DNA from: Callaeas wilsoni
Taxonomy: Eukaryota; Chordata; Aves; Passeriformes; Callaeidae
NCBI GenBank assembly: GCA_013398955.1
Contig: VWPU01003246.1
Span: forward strand, 1-64,000
Direction of reading: 5' to 3'
Length of the DNA: 64,000 nt
Under the pieces are notes generated by a model that made no database searches, had not been told where the DNA came from, and saw only the letters and a program-made list of their open reading frames with translations. Positions 1 through 12,400 of the stretch are shown piece by piece. The position numbers and the translations under genes are program-made. Within the stretch, counting starts at the first letter, position 1. Each line of letters starts with the position of its first letter.

Positions 1-300
1 CCCGCGGCCGCCGCCCGCCCCGCACCGCCCCCTCCCCACAGCAGGGTGCTCGCCGCGGCCCCGGGTCGCCCGCGAGTCGCGTCACGCCTCGCCGTCCTGC
101 CCCCAGCCCGGCGCCGTGCGGGAGCCCCCGCCCGCACCTGCCGGCGACACCCCTGGCACAGCCTCCCGCGGCGGGGGCCGAGCTGCGCGCCCCTCGCGGT
201 TCCCAGCCCACGCGGGGCTCACTGCGGAGTTACCCTGCCTTTGCCTGTCGCTTGCGGGGGACCTGGGAGGCTGCTGGAGCCCCTGGCTCAGGTGCGCCGT
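1..300. promoter_or_regulatory. CpG island at left window edge, probable promoter/5' UTR of a neighbouring gene
   Basis: The first 300 bases are very GC- and CpG-rich (runs of CCGC and GCGG) and fall abruptly into AT-rich DNA after about position 300, as at a CpG-island promoter. No convincing coding exon with a start codon is readable on either strand. Plus-strand GT dinucleotides after GCTCAG and CCAGCAG (about 291-310) could be donors but have no support. In mammals the gene just beyond the 3' end of RFX8 is CREG2, transcribed in the same direction as RFX8, so this island is well placed to be the CREG2 promoter or 5' UTR. That assignment is inference from gene order, since the coding start would lie outside the window. 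Confidence 0.6.
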
Positions 301-3300
301 CCAGCAGGTATCACACGGATTAAATTCTCTACACGCACCACAAAACCAAGAAGATGGAGCTGTCCGGGTGGAGGCAGTGTGACCTCTCCGTTTATTAAAA
401 AAAAGAGAATCCACGAGGGACAGTGTCCGTGTGAACACACCTGTTGCAGGGAAAGCTTCGTTTGGGCACTGGGGTCAAGTCACAGCAAGACCCCAAGTCC
501 TAAGTGGCAGGCAGCATTAGTCTGGTGCTTGCAAGGATGCGTGTTTGATATGCAAATACATGGAGCTGCTATTCAACATTTTCCAGGCGAGGTTTTAATT
601 AGGCAAAGCTTTGCATGTATATGAGTTTATATCAATAGCCCGATTTAATAAAGGCACATGTGCATCCAATTCCTTTCTTGGCAGTAGACCTCTTCAATAT
701 GGCAATGCAAAATTGTAATTCTTTAAAACGCATGCTTGTAAACTTTCATTGCATTCATGCAAATTATTTAAGGAACACAGATTCAATAGGAGACAGGGAA
801 GAATGAATCTGACAGAAGCCTTTGCTTGTCAGAAGGTTCTCAGGTACATCTAACAGATCTTACTTTTTCATATCTGTGAAGAACAGATTCCAAGATCAGT
901 CTACTGATACAACTTCTGCTTAATTGTGCCATGAGGACAGATATATCTTATCTAGAATTTAAACTCTCATAAATAAAAGTGGACTGGAGAACACTGAGTA
1001 TTTTTAGCTTATATTTTTTCCTACACTCCCTGTTCCATTTTTTTTTCTTCACCATAAAAACCTGGGGAATAGTGGAAATGGGTATAATGGGCCTTAAGAC
1101 CCAAATCAATATTTCTGATTGTGAAGATACTTCCCAAGATGTAATTTTGGCACCAAATCTTATCTGCAGAATTGAATGCATGACTACCTTTTCCTTTAGC
1201 ACATGGCCCTGTCTACATCTGCTGCAATACCACACTTGAAAATTGATTCCCACTTCAGTGCTTGAACTGAGACAGAAGAATGGAGATGCAAGTGGAAAAT
1301 CAATGTAGATTTCCAAACCCAAAATGAGTGAAAGCTTCCCAAGCTCCTGACAAGTGCTTTTCTCTGATTCAGGATATGTCCCTTCTTAAAATATCGAAGC
1401 AGTTGTCCCTTCCTGAAATAGCAACCAGGCACAGACAACTCACTGCAGGCATGCTTTTCAAAAATAGTTAAACCCCCCCTTTCCCTGGTGTTTCAGGGAA
1501 TTTCTCTACACAATCTGATGCATGCGAGATACAAATCTCATAGTTTGTATTTACTATTTTATATGAATTTATGCCAGGGCTTCTCTTTATAAATGTCTTT
1601 GCTTGTACTTTACTTACAGAACAAGTCCAAACAACCTAGTTTGGAACATAATAAAATAGTATCATTATATACAGCCAATTTTATTTCCGTTAATAGAATT
1701 ATATGTGAGATATTGACTCTCGTATCCTGCAGAAATGGGAAACAAAGCAGGAATTTCTTAAGACAGGAATGAGTGCTAGGTTTTATGTTCAATAAATATA
1801 AATTTTAAATTAAATACTGTAGACACAAAGCAGCATTAATACAGAGTCATTCATTTATACTGTAGCTTCCAGATAAATTTACCATGATTACCTCAGGTAT
1901 GTCTGCAGCTTTACTGACAGCAGAAAAATACAAGAAATACATAAAACCAAGCCACAAGTACTTCATCTTTATCTTCTGAAGATTTATTCAAATAATCTAA
2001 ATCAAATCACATAACAACTTAAAATAACTGCATTGCTAGGGTGGTTTTGCATTTAGTATTTAAAAAAAAAATTCTTAAGTTTAAGAGAATGAAAACAGTA
2101 TTTCTTAAAGTTTTGTCAAAAAGTAAGAATGGTGTAGCATATAGAATGCTATAGTCAGGATGGTTTTGTCTGAAGATTTGCTGTTCATCGGAGGCAAAGA
2201 AATATCAGTTCATCTTTCTGAGTAAGAAGTGTTTCCTTTCCAACTTGAAGATCCAACTCAGTACATGATATAATAATTTTCTCTTCCTAAATTACCTGCA
2301 TGTGGTGAAAATTAGAAAAGAAACATGGAAATGTTTTGGCTGTAGGAATCGTAAATAATTTGTTTCTCCCTTCATTGAACAAAAAAATCTTCTCTATTCT
2401 TACTTGCTGAACCTGAGGTATTTTATAGATACCCAGCCTTATTTTACATCAAATAAATGCAACAAGGGGAAGCACACATTGGGGTTCATTATAGGATGGC
2501 AAAGGTCTACCAGAAGGGCATATCCACTTTTAATACGTCATTCACACTTCTCACTCTTTATGTGTCAGCTGTAAGCCCTTCTACTCATTTTCAAAACAAA
2601 TAGTCTCAGCCTGTGTCTCTCCTGATGGGGACTGCTTTTTCATGCTGAAATTCTGGCTTTTTTAAAATCAGCAGAAGTTTTGACACTGAATTAAATCAGG
2701 GTCATGATTTCGCTCTCATTTTTTGATCATTTTAGTTAATGATTTCATTGATCTCTGTATCCTGGTTTATACAGACCACTCAGATGAACACTTACCGTTC
2801 CTATAAGTCAAGTAGTTAACTATGTCCTATTTTTTTCTCCCTTTTTAACAAATCAAAGTGTTTGATTTGCTCTCTGCCAACAGAGCTAGGAATAGCATAC
2901 CCTCAGTCTCTTCGTGCCCTGATTTGCAGTATATTGTATGTTAAGAAGGTGTGGAATTGGATTAAAAGCTATAGCACAGTGCTCTGCAGATAAACCCACT
3001 GCAGGTGTGCAGTTTAATAGGATTTTAATTTGGTAAGAAGTGAACAAAAAGCAGAAGCCTAGAATGGGATTTTCTAGATGAAAAAAATGCTATTCATGCT
3101 GAGAGAAAGCAACTGCAAGCTCCGTGATAAGGAATAAAGATCTGGCCAATGCTCTCTGAGCTGCACTTTTATAGATTATGGCTTGTTCAGAGCATCTCTG
3201 TTAGTGCCATAGGTTTCATCGATTCTGAGTTCATACTATGTGTGTTTGGCTCTACAGCATTTCATCTGCCACACTTCCCCCCTAAGCCAGTGTGTACAAA

Positions 3301-6072
3301 TCCACTGTCTTGCTCCCTGCCCTCTACATTTTTTCATATAAAACCAATGTTTTCCTCAGGAGATGCCACTAACTTGGAATGTATTCTGTCTTCAAGTGTA
3401 TTAACTCTACTTATTAATTCTATGTATTAACTATTTAAACTATATTTAAAAATAAGATTCATAAATGTACTGTGCTGTTCAAAATAAATGGGAAAAAATT
3501 GTGTCTCTGCTGAGGAGTCTAATTTATATTCAGCATCAACTAGGAATGGAAGACCAGAAACAGATGGAGAAGGAAGAGGAAGAATGAAGGTAACAGCTAA
3601 GAGATCATGAAGGGATCTGCTAAGCCACACATCTTGGTGCTGCTGACATCAGGGTAAGGTTGGGAGATTCTTTTCTGATTTCTGTTACCAGTCCTCCCTC
3701 ATGTTTTTCCAGGGTTTTGTAGCAAGACTGAGTGGTTAGCACTAATTTCAATGAGCTGAGTGTGGAGGTGCGATGAACAGATTTTTTTTTCCACGGCATA
3801 ACAGGCTGTAGAGAAGGCATAGAAATGCCTTGTGGAACAAGATTAAAAAGCTACGGAGGTTGGGTGATGCTGGCAGTGGATGGAGTGGAGGATGGGAACT
3901 GATGAAAAGCACTGGGTTGCAGAAAGCTGCCAAGCCTGCCTGAGGTGAAGGAATTAAAAGCAAAAATTATGAAATAAACCTGAGCAATATGTCAGGCAGC
4001 AGAAATATGGTCCAGGAAACAGCATTGTGGCTGGTGGATGCTGCTATGGCCGCTGAGGGTTTAGATACCCAACAGAATGGTCTGTGGCCAAAGGGGGATT
4101 AGTCAGGAGCAGGGACCGATGGTTCCTTGGAAGCATCATGATGATTTTTGGTGGTCAAAAGTCACAGAACAAAAATCCTCATACAATGGGAATCTTGTCA
4201 GAGAATCTACAGAGATGACAATAAAAACTAAGCAGTGGATGATAGAGATGCTTTTGGCAACAGTGTTTTTCAGCAACCTGTGGCATCAGTGTTGATATAC
4301 AAAAGAAAGAATCTGCACTGGTCGAGGTGGGAGCACCACCCATCTGAAGAACATGAGTGAGCAGGAGTGCTCAATCACTCTCTCACAGCTCCTGGAGCCC
4401 TTTTGAGCTGCAGGTTCAAGTTTTCAACTCCATCACAAACTGTAATCACTTGAACCACTACATAACAGACACTTACTAGAATCTCTTTTTCATCCCAGTT
4501 ATCAGCATCTTGCACATGGACTGGTAGAGTCCATCATCTGTTGGGTTCTTTGATCTCTAAACTTCTACACTTTCTCAATTGTTCACTGTGTCCTTCCCCT
4601 ATCCACACCTTCTCCCAAGTCCTTATACTCCTCATTTCACATTTTACACCCTTCCCCTCTTATTCTGAAAGGGATGATTCCTCGTCCCTCACTCTAATCA
4701 GCCTTGCTCTGTTCTTGTGATCAGGTACAAAAAATGCAAAGCTGATAGACATATTTAGAAGAACATCACTTGCCCGGCCCAAACCTGGGTCAAGCCCTTG
4801 TCTGATGACCCCTGCAAAAAGCATTGCAATGGGCATAGGCCATACAAAAGGCAGCACAATGAAGAGCACAAGAAATGGGCAGATATTGAATAAAATTTCT
4901 AGTGGTTTATTTCCTCGTTTCTGACTGTCAGTGATTTAGAGCTTTCTTGAAAACTGTCAGCACTCAGCACAGTTTATGTTTTGACATAAAGGTGATGTGG
5001 CAGGATGAGTCATTATTTTACATTTGAAAAATAACAAAAGCCATCAAACATGCCTATAACATGTATAAATCATTCTTGGTTTGTCCCCTGTGTGCCTGCT
5101 TTCTCCCCTCCAAATTTTTTTTGCTGAACTAGTCTTAGCATATCTTATATTTTAAAAAATTAAGAGTCCCCAAAACATCTTTATAGCTAATAAAGATGTT
5201 TTTAAAACAGTCAATTTCCGCTCCTGTACTAGTGTATGGAAACTGTAGACTTCTTGGAAATAAAATAACTATAGTAGTGTCACCCCAAAACCGTAATTTT
5301 CTCTGAGAGTCTTGGTGCCATTAACATTTGTCTTTCACAGTTTTCTGGAAAACGCAATATTCTCTGAGACACAGGACAAGTGCTCTTACTGCATGGAAGA
5401 GAAATATAAAAACAGCTGAATGTCTAATTCATTACTTGCATTAACTAGAGAGGCTTGATCCATGTTCCCATGTGTTCTTGTATTTTAGCCTTGTATTCTA
5501 GAAAACTTAGAGTCTATCTTGTTTTCTACCTGTATGTCACACCTTATGCTAGTAAGTTTGGAGCAGTGGACATACTGCAAGAAAATCTGGTAGAGCAGAA
5601 AGGATTTCATATTTCTGAAGATATTTCATATCTTTTGATAAAAGTAATAGATAAGTGGAGGGAAGAGAGCCTCTCAGTGCTTCCAGAAGTGAGGAAAGAC
5701 CACAGTGTGTCCTCTCTTTTTTGATCAATAAATATATGCAGTCTATTTGTCAGCTAGCCCATGGCCCACTCCCAGCCCACCAGAACAGCACTGCTCTTCC
5801 TTAGACAACACTCGATCAGAAAGAGCTCCAGAGGTCTGCTGGAAACCCAGGGAAAGAATCAGGAACCTGTGGTGCTGGGGAGGTGGGTGATGTTGAGATT
5901 ACAATCCCTTGATAGGATCTTGGGGTGGGGGTAGGATGTGGAGGATGCTTTGTGGCTCGAGGTTTCAGTGAAGTTGGACACAGCTCCATGCAAACCTGGA
6001 TCTCATTAGTTCTACTTTACATGCATAAAAAACCCTATTCAGCCACATACCTCCCAATCTGTCCTAATTTAC
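301..6072. other. Intergenic spacer plus probable RFX8 3' UTR
   Basis: This AT-rich stretch lies between the left CpG island and the RFX8 stop codon. I see no exon with convincing splice sites and no recognised transposon. It contains POU-octamer-like ATGCAAAT motifs near 550 and 756. It also holds one copy of a 23-bp sequence that recurs at 7706. A minus-strand open frame (about 4660-4910) has a hydrophobic stretch. The part nearest 6072 should be RFX8 3' UTR. Confidence 0.5.
4906..4911 (-). promoter_or_regulatory. RFX8: Candidate polyadenylation signal (AATAAA) for RFX8
   Basis: TTTATT on the plus strand reads AATAAA on the minus strand. It is the first canonical hexamer I noticed downstream of the RFX8 stop, and would give a 3' UTR of about 1.2 kb. 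The hexamer is frequent in AT-rich DNA, so this is only a candidate. Confidence 0.25.
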
Positions 6073-6413
6073 TCAATTTAAAACTTTTTTCCCATAATTT
6101 TCCTTTAAGTTAATGTTAATTTCACCTTGCTGACAGTGGCTCTGTTCACCAAACAACTCAGAACTCTGGAAAGCATTGCTTAATCCGAAGTTATTCTGGT
6201 TCTGCATCACAAGAGCTGTCTGTGGAGCATTGGCTTGAGGTTCCTCTTCTGCAAAACAGGCCGAGAGATGGCTGGGCTCATAAACACACAGAACAGGGAC
6301 CTCATTTTGCTTTGTGACCAAGGTATTTCCTTCTTCCTTCTCCTCTTCTATATAGGACTGGAAAATGTGAGCCGCAAAATCAACAAGTAGCATATTCAAC
6401 AAAAGCCAGGATC
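6073..6413 (-). CDS. RFX8: RFX8 coding exon 14 (C-terminus and stop codon)
   Basis: The first two bases complete Gly479, giving SFGSW across the junction. The exon then encodes residues 480-591 and a TGA or TAA-type stop at the lower end. It begins SWLLLNMLLVDFAAHIFQS, the last conserved RFX helix, followed by an acidic run (YIEEEKEEGN) and a Gln/Asn-rich tail with no recognised domain. The acceptor is TTTAAACCTAG|G. Confidence 0.92.
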
Positions 6414-9400
6414 CTAGGTTTAAAGAAAAACAAGGATAATTATTTGCTCTTCATTTGCTTATTTTTATGATATGTTCTTTTTTGAAGGACTTCATACAGT
6501 AATAGGCGAGACAAAGTAATGGACTAGCATTCATCAAACAGTACTTACAAAATTCTGTACTTCCAAATATCCCAGAAAAATAGGCACCAGTGCAAATTTT
6601 AAACATAAGCAAAAGTTTTTTCCCTTATGTAGCTAGAGAGGAAAGTTGTGTTCCTTCTCTTTCCTGTTCAAGTTCCTCCTCCACATTTACTTCTACTACA
6701 AGGCTTATCAATAACCACATATTATCCCCATTCTCCTCTCAGACAGATAAATCATTCCACCTCTTCCCAAGCAAAACCTCCTACAGATATCTGTATGTGC
6801 TGTATCTATGACATTAAATGGCCCACCTTGCAGCTCGGATCATAACTGATAAAAGCCAAGAGAGACTCACTGAGGCCATTGACTTTTGAATCATACCTTG
6901 GTTGAAAGCCCTTTCAGTAAAAAGTAGATCTTCTTCCATGCCATAAATCTGCATAGGACTTCATCAAGCAATTTATAACCTCTGCATCCCACAAACTAGT
7001 TTATATGGACATCAACAAGGACATATCATAATTTATACAAATGACCACAGTTTACAGAGCTTTAAAAATGAAAAATACTCTCTTTTGATGTTGTATGTGT
7101 CTGAGAAGCTGCTGCTTCTGCTGTTCATCCTTTTGAGGATCTTTAAACAACAGGAAAGTAGGGGGAAGTACTTGTTTACCTATGGAACAAGGAAAGGGAT
7201 TGTTACAGTTGGAGTTGAAACTATATAGCTTTGTTACCAGTAGTCCAAGAGTGTTTCTAACAGTCTTACAGGTGTTTTCAGTATATTCTCTAAGAGTAAG
7301 CATGAAACCAAAGCTACCACTCCACTTGTCCCTTGGGATAATACAGAGGAACGCAGTTTTCAAGAGGGACCAGGCTGAAGCAACTTGCTTGCAGAAGAGG
7401 AATGCCCAGCTCACTGCTCACTCCCCACAGCTTGGCAATGCATCCCTGAAAGCCTTGGAAGGTAGACCAGTAAGGAAAGGGAGGCACGTGAGCTGACATG
7501 GAACTCTGTGGGGGAGATACGTAGAGGCACATTTTCTGGAAAGGAGACGGAGCTGAAGGAGCTGTAGAGGTCCCATTAGCCCTGAATGCTCTAGCACACT
7601 TGCTCCCTGCTGCCTTACAGCAAGGGTACCTGCAGGGTTCCTCCAATCTCACTTGGGCGTCACCCAAGTGGGGGCTGGGCTGGAAAAGGGTCAAAGTCAA
7701 TCCTAAATGCTATAGTCAGGATGGTTTTCTCCACCTGAGGTGGAGAAATTCAGAGGTGTGAGTATGCCGGTATATTATGTGTGCTGGATGTGACAAGCTA
7801 GAAGGCAAGAGATCAAGTCAGAAGTAAGATTAGTTTTGGTTACTGGATAATCATGACGCACATTTCCCTAAGTAATTGTGTTTCCTCAGTGTGGATGCTA
7901 CATGGTTCATATTTTGAAGAAATGCTGAGATTTAAGACATTTCTGGAAAGCAATGATCCCAAGTACAGAACTTTTACACCAGATGGCTTGTTAACAGAAC
8001 TGGTTCAGCCTGTCTGCTAAAACTCCGTACCCTAGAGGAATAGAAACATGCAAAAAAAGGGACACTGATACATCAAATAATCCAACGTCTTAAAAAGTAA
8101 GGAAAGAAGATAATAATGATCAAATTATTGAAGCATCACAGCAAAATATTAAAAATATTTTTAACTCTCTCATATTTGAAATTAATTTAATTTTAGCGTT
8201 ATTGAAGTATAGTAGAAAAACTGTCAGAAAATGGGTGAAAATGGAACTTGTAATTAGTTTAACGAAGTCTCAGCAGACCAAGAGATGTGCTCCATCCATT
8301 GTACCCCATCCATCAACACAACTGCAGAACAGAGAGGCAATTCATTAAATTCTTCTTGTGGTGGAAAGAGGGAAGAGGATTTCATCATCATGGGGGATTT
8401 CAATAAACATTATGCTTCCAGTGCAGTTCTTGGAATGCATTCTCAATTTATTCATTGCCAAAAATATTGCATGTAACATTGTAGAGTTTTGTGCAGAATT
8501 CCTCCAGAGAGGGAGAAAGGACTGATTATTTTACTGTTACTGTAATGCAGCAGCTGGTGGACGAGGGACCCTGCTGTGCTATGTTCCCTGCAGACACAGA
8601 ACAAAACTCTGATTCCGCTCCAGACAGTTTACAATGCAAACAGAAGGCAAAAGGTAGCAGCTTGATGCAGAAGAAGGGTGTGTTCATACATGCACGAGCA
8701 CAGGCATTAATGGGGCATGAATACTGAAGAACACGAAAGGCAACAACCTTGACATACCCATTTGTTATGTATTTATAGCAAGCACATGAAGGCATGGTTT
8801 TGAAGGGGCATTTCAAAGAAGATAATGAGGTTTTCTTTGGCTGTTTATGTGAAGTTGCATCCAACAGAAGAGCTAAAAATATGAAGGTGCTCCTTTGAAA
8901 ATCTAAAAGGCATTTCATACAATTTGGGATTAGATGCAACTCACAGGAGATGGTATATTTCTGCAGAAATGGCACCTCTGCAAGGTGTTACCAGTGAAGA
9001 GAAAGGCAGTTAGAGTAGGGATTGGACTGATTTAAGACATGTTTGTATCACTTCAAGCCTCTTTAAGTGAACACAACTGCACAGTTCCTTCCCTTCTCCT
9101 GCCTTGCACTAGTGTATGATGGATTTGATGTTTGACAGCTCAGAGCCTTAAAATGGAGAGAGAACTAACCCAGCTAAAGAAGTGACTGTTTTTTCAGTCA
9201 GTTTAATACCTTCGACAGGTGTGCTGCTGGCTAGGCAAGCACTTAGGTCAGTGTAAGGCATTAGGAAAAGGAGCATATATCTGTTGTCAGAGGAACTAAC
9301 TGCCTTTTTGGCAAGTAGTTATTGCAGTGGCTCTGCTCTGGCTGTATTATACAGAAAGAACCTGGAGGACTCAGAGCTATCACTTGAGAGTTCTGGAATC

Positions 9401-12400
9401 TTTATGGTTTGGAATATTAGGAGCCCCAGATCTCCATCAAACCATTCTGGTGTGGTGTGCAGCTCTTGTATGGAGGGAAAGCAGAGGCTCTTACCTCAGG
9501 CTGCTGTTCCCTGTTTCTCCCCAAAAGAAGGAGTCCTGACTTTCCTGCCATCTACAGCTGCATGCTCCTACTCTCCTCCCTTCTGCTTATCCTAGAGTTT
9601 TGCTCAGAGAACCGATTTGGTCAAAAACTAATCATTTAATTTCCCTGACCTGTCTAACCACATCACCAGGAGAATGGTGATAGAAGGAGTAGGGAGAAGA
9701 GATGCCTCTATTAAATGTTACATGAATTTATGCCAGTTAAAATCATAGAATCACAGAAACGCAGAGTGGTTTGAGTTGGAAGGGACCTTAAAAGACCACC
9801 TAGTGCCAACCCCCTGCCATGCACTTTCCACAGGTTGCTCAAAGCCCCATCCAACCTGGCCTTGAACACTGCCAGGGATGGGGCATCCACAGCTTCTCTG
9901 GGCCACCTGTTCCAATGCCTCACCACCCTCACAGCAAATAATTTCTTCTTAATATCCAATCTATACCTGCTCTCCTTCAGTTTAAAGCCATTCCTCATTG
10001 TTCTGTCACTACATCGCCAGCTCTCATTGGCCCTTTTAGGGGCCAACTTTTGGATCTGTTGCCTTTGCAATCTCAGATCAAAATGGGGTGTATCAAATTA
10101 GAGTCACAAAGATCCTATTTACCAAAACTGTCTGTCCTGTGGATGGTCAGAATCTTGCCTACATTGCTCAGTAGGAGGTTCCATTTCAACATGAAATCTG
10201 ATGCCTGCTCTTTAAACGCCTCTTTGCTCTTGCTTGGCTGCAGATAAAGAACATAATTGGTTTATGATAAAGTTGGTTAAAAGAATTCCTCATTGTGTGG
10301 CAGACTATTTCCCTGTACAAACCGCATACAAAGGTGAAAAAAGCAACAAGCATTTTTTTTTCTATTAGAATCCTAAAATATCTTAGTTTGAAAGAGATCT
10401 TTGGATATTATCTATTCTGATCTCTTGTCCAAAGCATGGCCAGCTTAGTTCAGGCCTTGTCCAGCCAAGTTCTGAATATCTCCTGGATAAAGATTCTACA
10501 GCCTTTCCAGGTAACCTCTTCCTATGCTTAATTGTTCTAATGGTAATTTTTTTCTTTGTATCTATTGGAATTTTTTTTTGCTGCAACGTGTGTCTATTGC
10601 CTTATGGCCTATAACTGTGAATCCCCAGGAAAAGTCCCACTCTGTCTTCTCTATACCATCCCATGAGGTAGCTGAGGATTTTATGAGATGAAGGCACCAC
10701 AGAATTGCAAAGTACTATTCTTCATTTAAAAAGAAAAAAATAGGAGTAAATAATTAAGCCAAGTAAATACCATTTACTCTACTTCTTCAGATAGGAGGAA
10801 AAAAACCCCAAAATCCAAGTACCACTCAAACCCAAGTTAATTGTTATGGTAACCAACCAAATGCAGCAGTATCAACACAGTGACACAAATTGTGAATCAG
10901 TGAAGGTAGATGAGTGGTAGAGTTGGTAATCTGTTGAAAGGTGCGTATATGAGGATGGCCATACTTGAATCTTTCTCAAGAGCTAGAGACTTTGTACTAG
11001 AAGTTCTTAGTACTTGCTAAAAGTCAACAATTTGGTGAATCGAGGACATAAGGAACCATGAAGTGTTCTCGTCATTTATACCAACATATTACTTGTAAAT
11101 TTCGGTTTATTAGGGGCCGTGATAATATGTGTCTATGAAATGAGAGCAGATACTGAAACCACTTGAGTGGATATATGCACAGAAATATGCTCATAGTTGC
11201 TTGCACAGATGGAATTTTTGTATGCCAATTAATTCTCCCTTCTTCCACAGCATGCATAAATTGTATTTATGCAAATCTGCAGTCTGGTCAGGTTGCTAGT
11301 GTGTAATGTAGCTCCTGCAGACAGTCAGCATGTAGCAGGATAAGTGATGTGATCACTCTTTCTATTCCGAAATTATTAATTTTGTACCTTAATAATAAAA
11401 GTCTGGAGATCTGAAGACAAACAGCTCAGGAGATCCCGAATATCTATGGAAGATGTCAGTGAAGAAATGAAGTTTTTCAAGCCTGTGAAACACAGAAGGG
11501 AGATCATTGCTTGAAGTGATTGGTGTGCCTTTTGGTTTGCTTCTGCGGTTTTAAGCTTCTTTTGTTCTTTTATCTTTACTTTAAAAGAACTTAAGACATC
11601 TGTTTCTAGCATTTGGATTAATATATCATTTCTTTAGTGAGGAGTAGTACCCTACTTTGAAATCAGTCAGAATTCATGTTTATGTCCATATCCAGCATCA
11701 CTGCACTGACCTAGTCATCATGGCAAAGGTGCCAAGAAAAAGCAGCTCCAATGAGAAAGCTGGATTTTGGTTATAGGCAATGCTAAATTACTTATCTGAG
11801 ATTTTATGTAGTTGAGAAAAAAAAAATCTTGGTCTGTCTGTTGAAGAGAGAAAAAAATTTTAAAACAATAACAGAAAATGCAGAATATTCTGTAGACCAA
11901 CAGAAATATGGATAATGTTGTCACATATCAGTGCAATCATTACCCAAAAAGTTTGGCACCTACCATCCAATGCCAAAAGGTAAGTTGCACCTCCCTGAAT
12001 TTATACCCTTCTAATTGAGACCTCTTCTTCAAGACAGCATATGGATAAGTTCAGTGAAACCTTGCTTATTAAAAATGACAGTTTGGAAAAGCAATGAAAA
12101 CAGAGAATGCCATAAACGCACCTTGGAAAGACTAAGAACATCAATAATATAACGGAAAAATGGAATAAATGTTCTATGCAGTGGTTTTGGGCTTAGTATG
12201 TATATGTATATTATTGAAATGGTTCTCCTGATGGTTCTGTGAAGCAGGCAAGTTATTATTCCTACTGAAAGCAGTCACAGAAAGTCTGTGACAAAGCCCT
12301 TGTCAGTGCATGAGTCGGTGATGGACCAGGAACAAAGAGCTGAGGCTCCCCCCGTTAGTTCCATGCACAGCCTAGTCGAACTTGACCGTCTCTTGCTAAT

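Larger units (their letters stand above)
6414..10122 (-). other. RFX8: RFX8 intron 13 content
   Basis: This intron holds a CR1 copy at 9741-10060, the second copy of the 23-bp repeat at 7706, and otherwise unremarkable AT-rich DNA. An exon-like segment at 7309-7387 is phase-compatible but was rejected in favour of exon 13. Confidence 0.7.

Noticed and set aside
82..624. Open frames through the left CpG island on both strands
   Set aside because: They run straight from GC-rich into AT-rich sequence with no coding signal. They may include 5' UTR but not a supported coding exon.
7309..7387. Exon-like minus-strand segment (QVASAWSLLKTAF..WSGSF-G) with acceptor TGCAAG, donor TTTG|GTTTCA, phase 0 in and phase 1 out
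   Set aside because: It initially seemed to supply the block before exon 14. The segment at 10123-10237 matches the RFX family far better (PSKSKEAF..LKWNLLL..TDSFG) and has the same phases. The DNA of the two is not similar, so it is a chance look-alike rather than a duplicated exon.
7990..8030. Strong acceptor (TTCTATTCCTCTAG) on the minus strand in intron 13 followed by an open stretch
   Set aside because: The frame needed after exon 12 meets a stop at once, and the translation does not resemble the family.
9795..9815. CTCF-like CCACCTAGTGCC in the CR1 of intron 13
   Set aside because: It is part of the common antisense CR1 consensus region and only a partial match to the motif.
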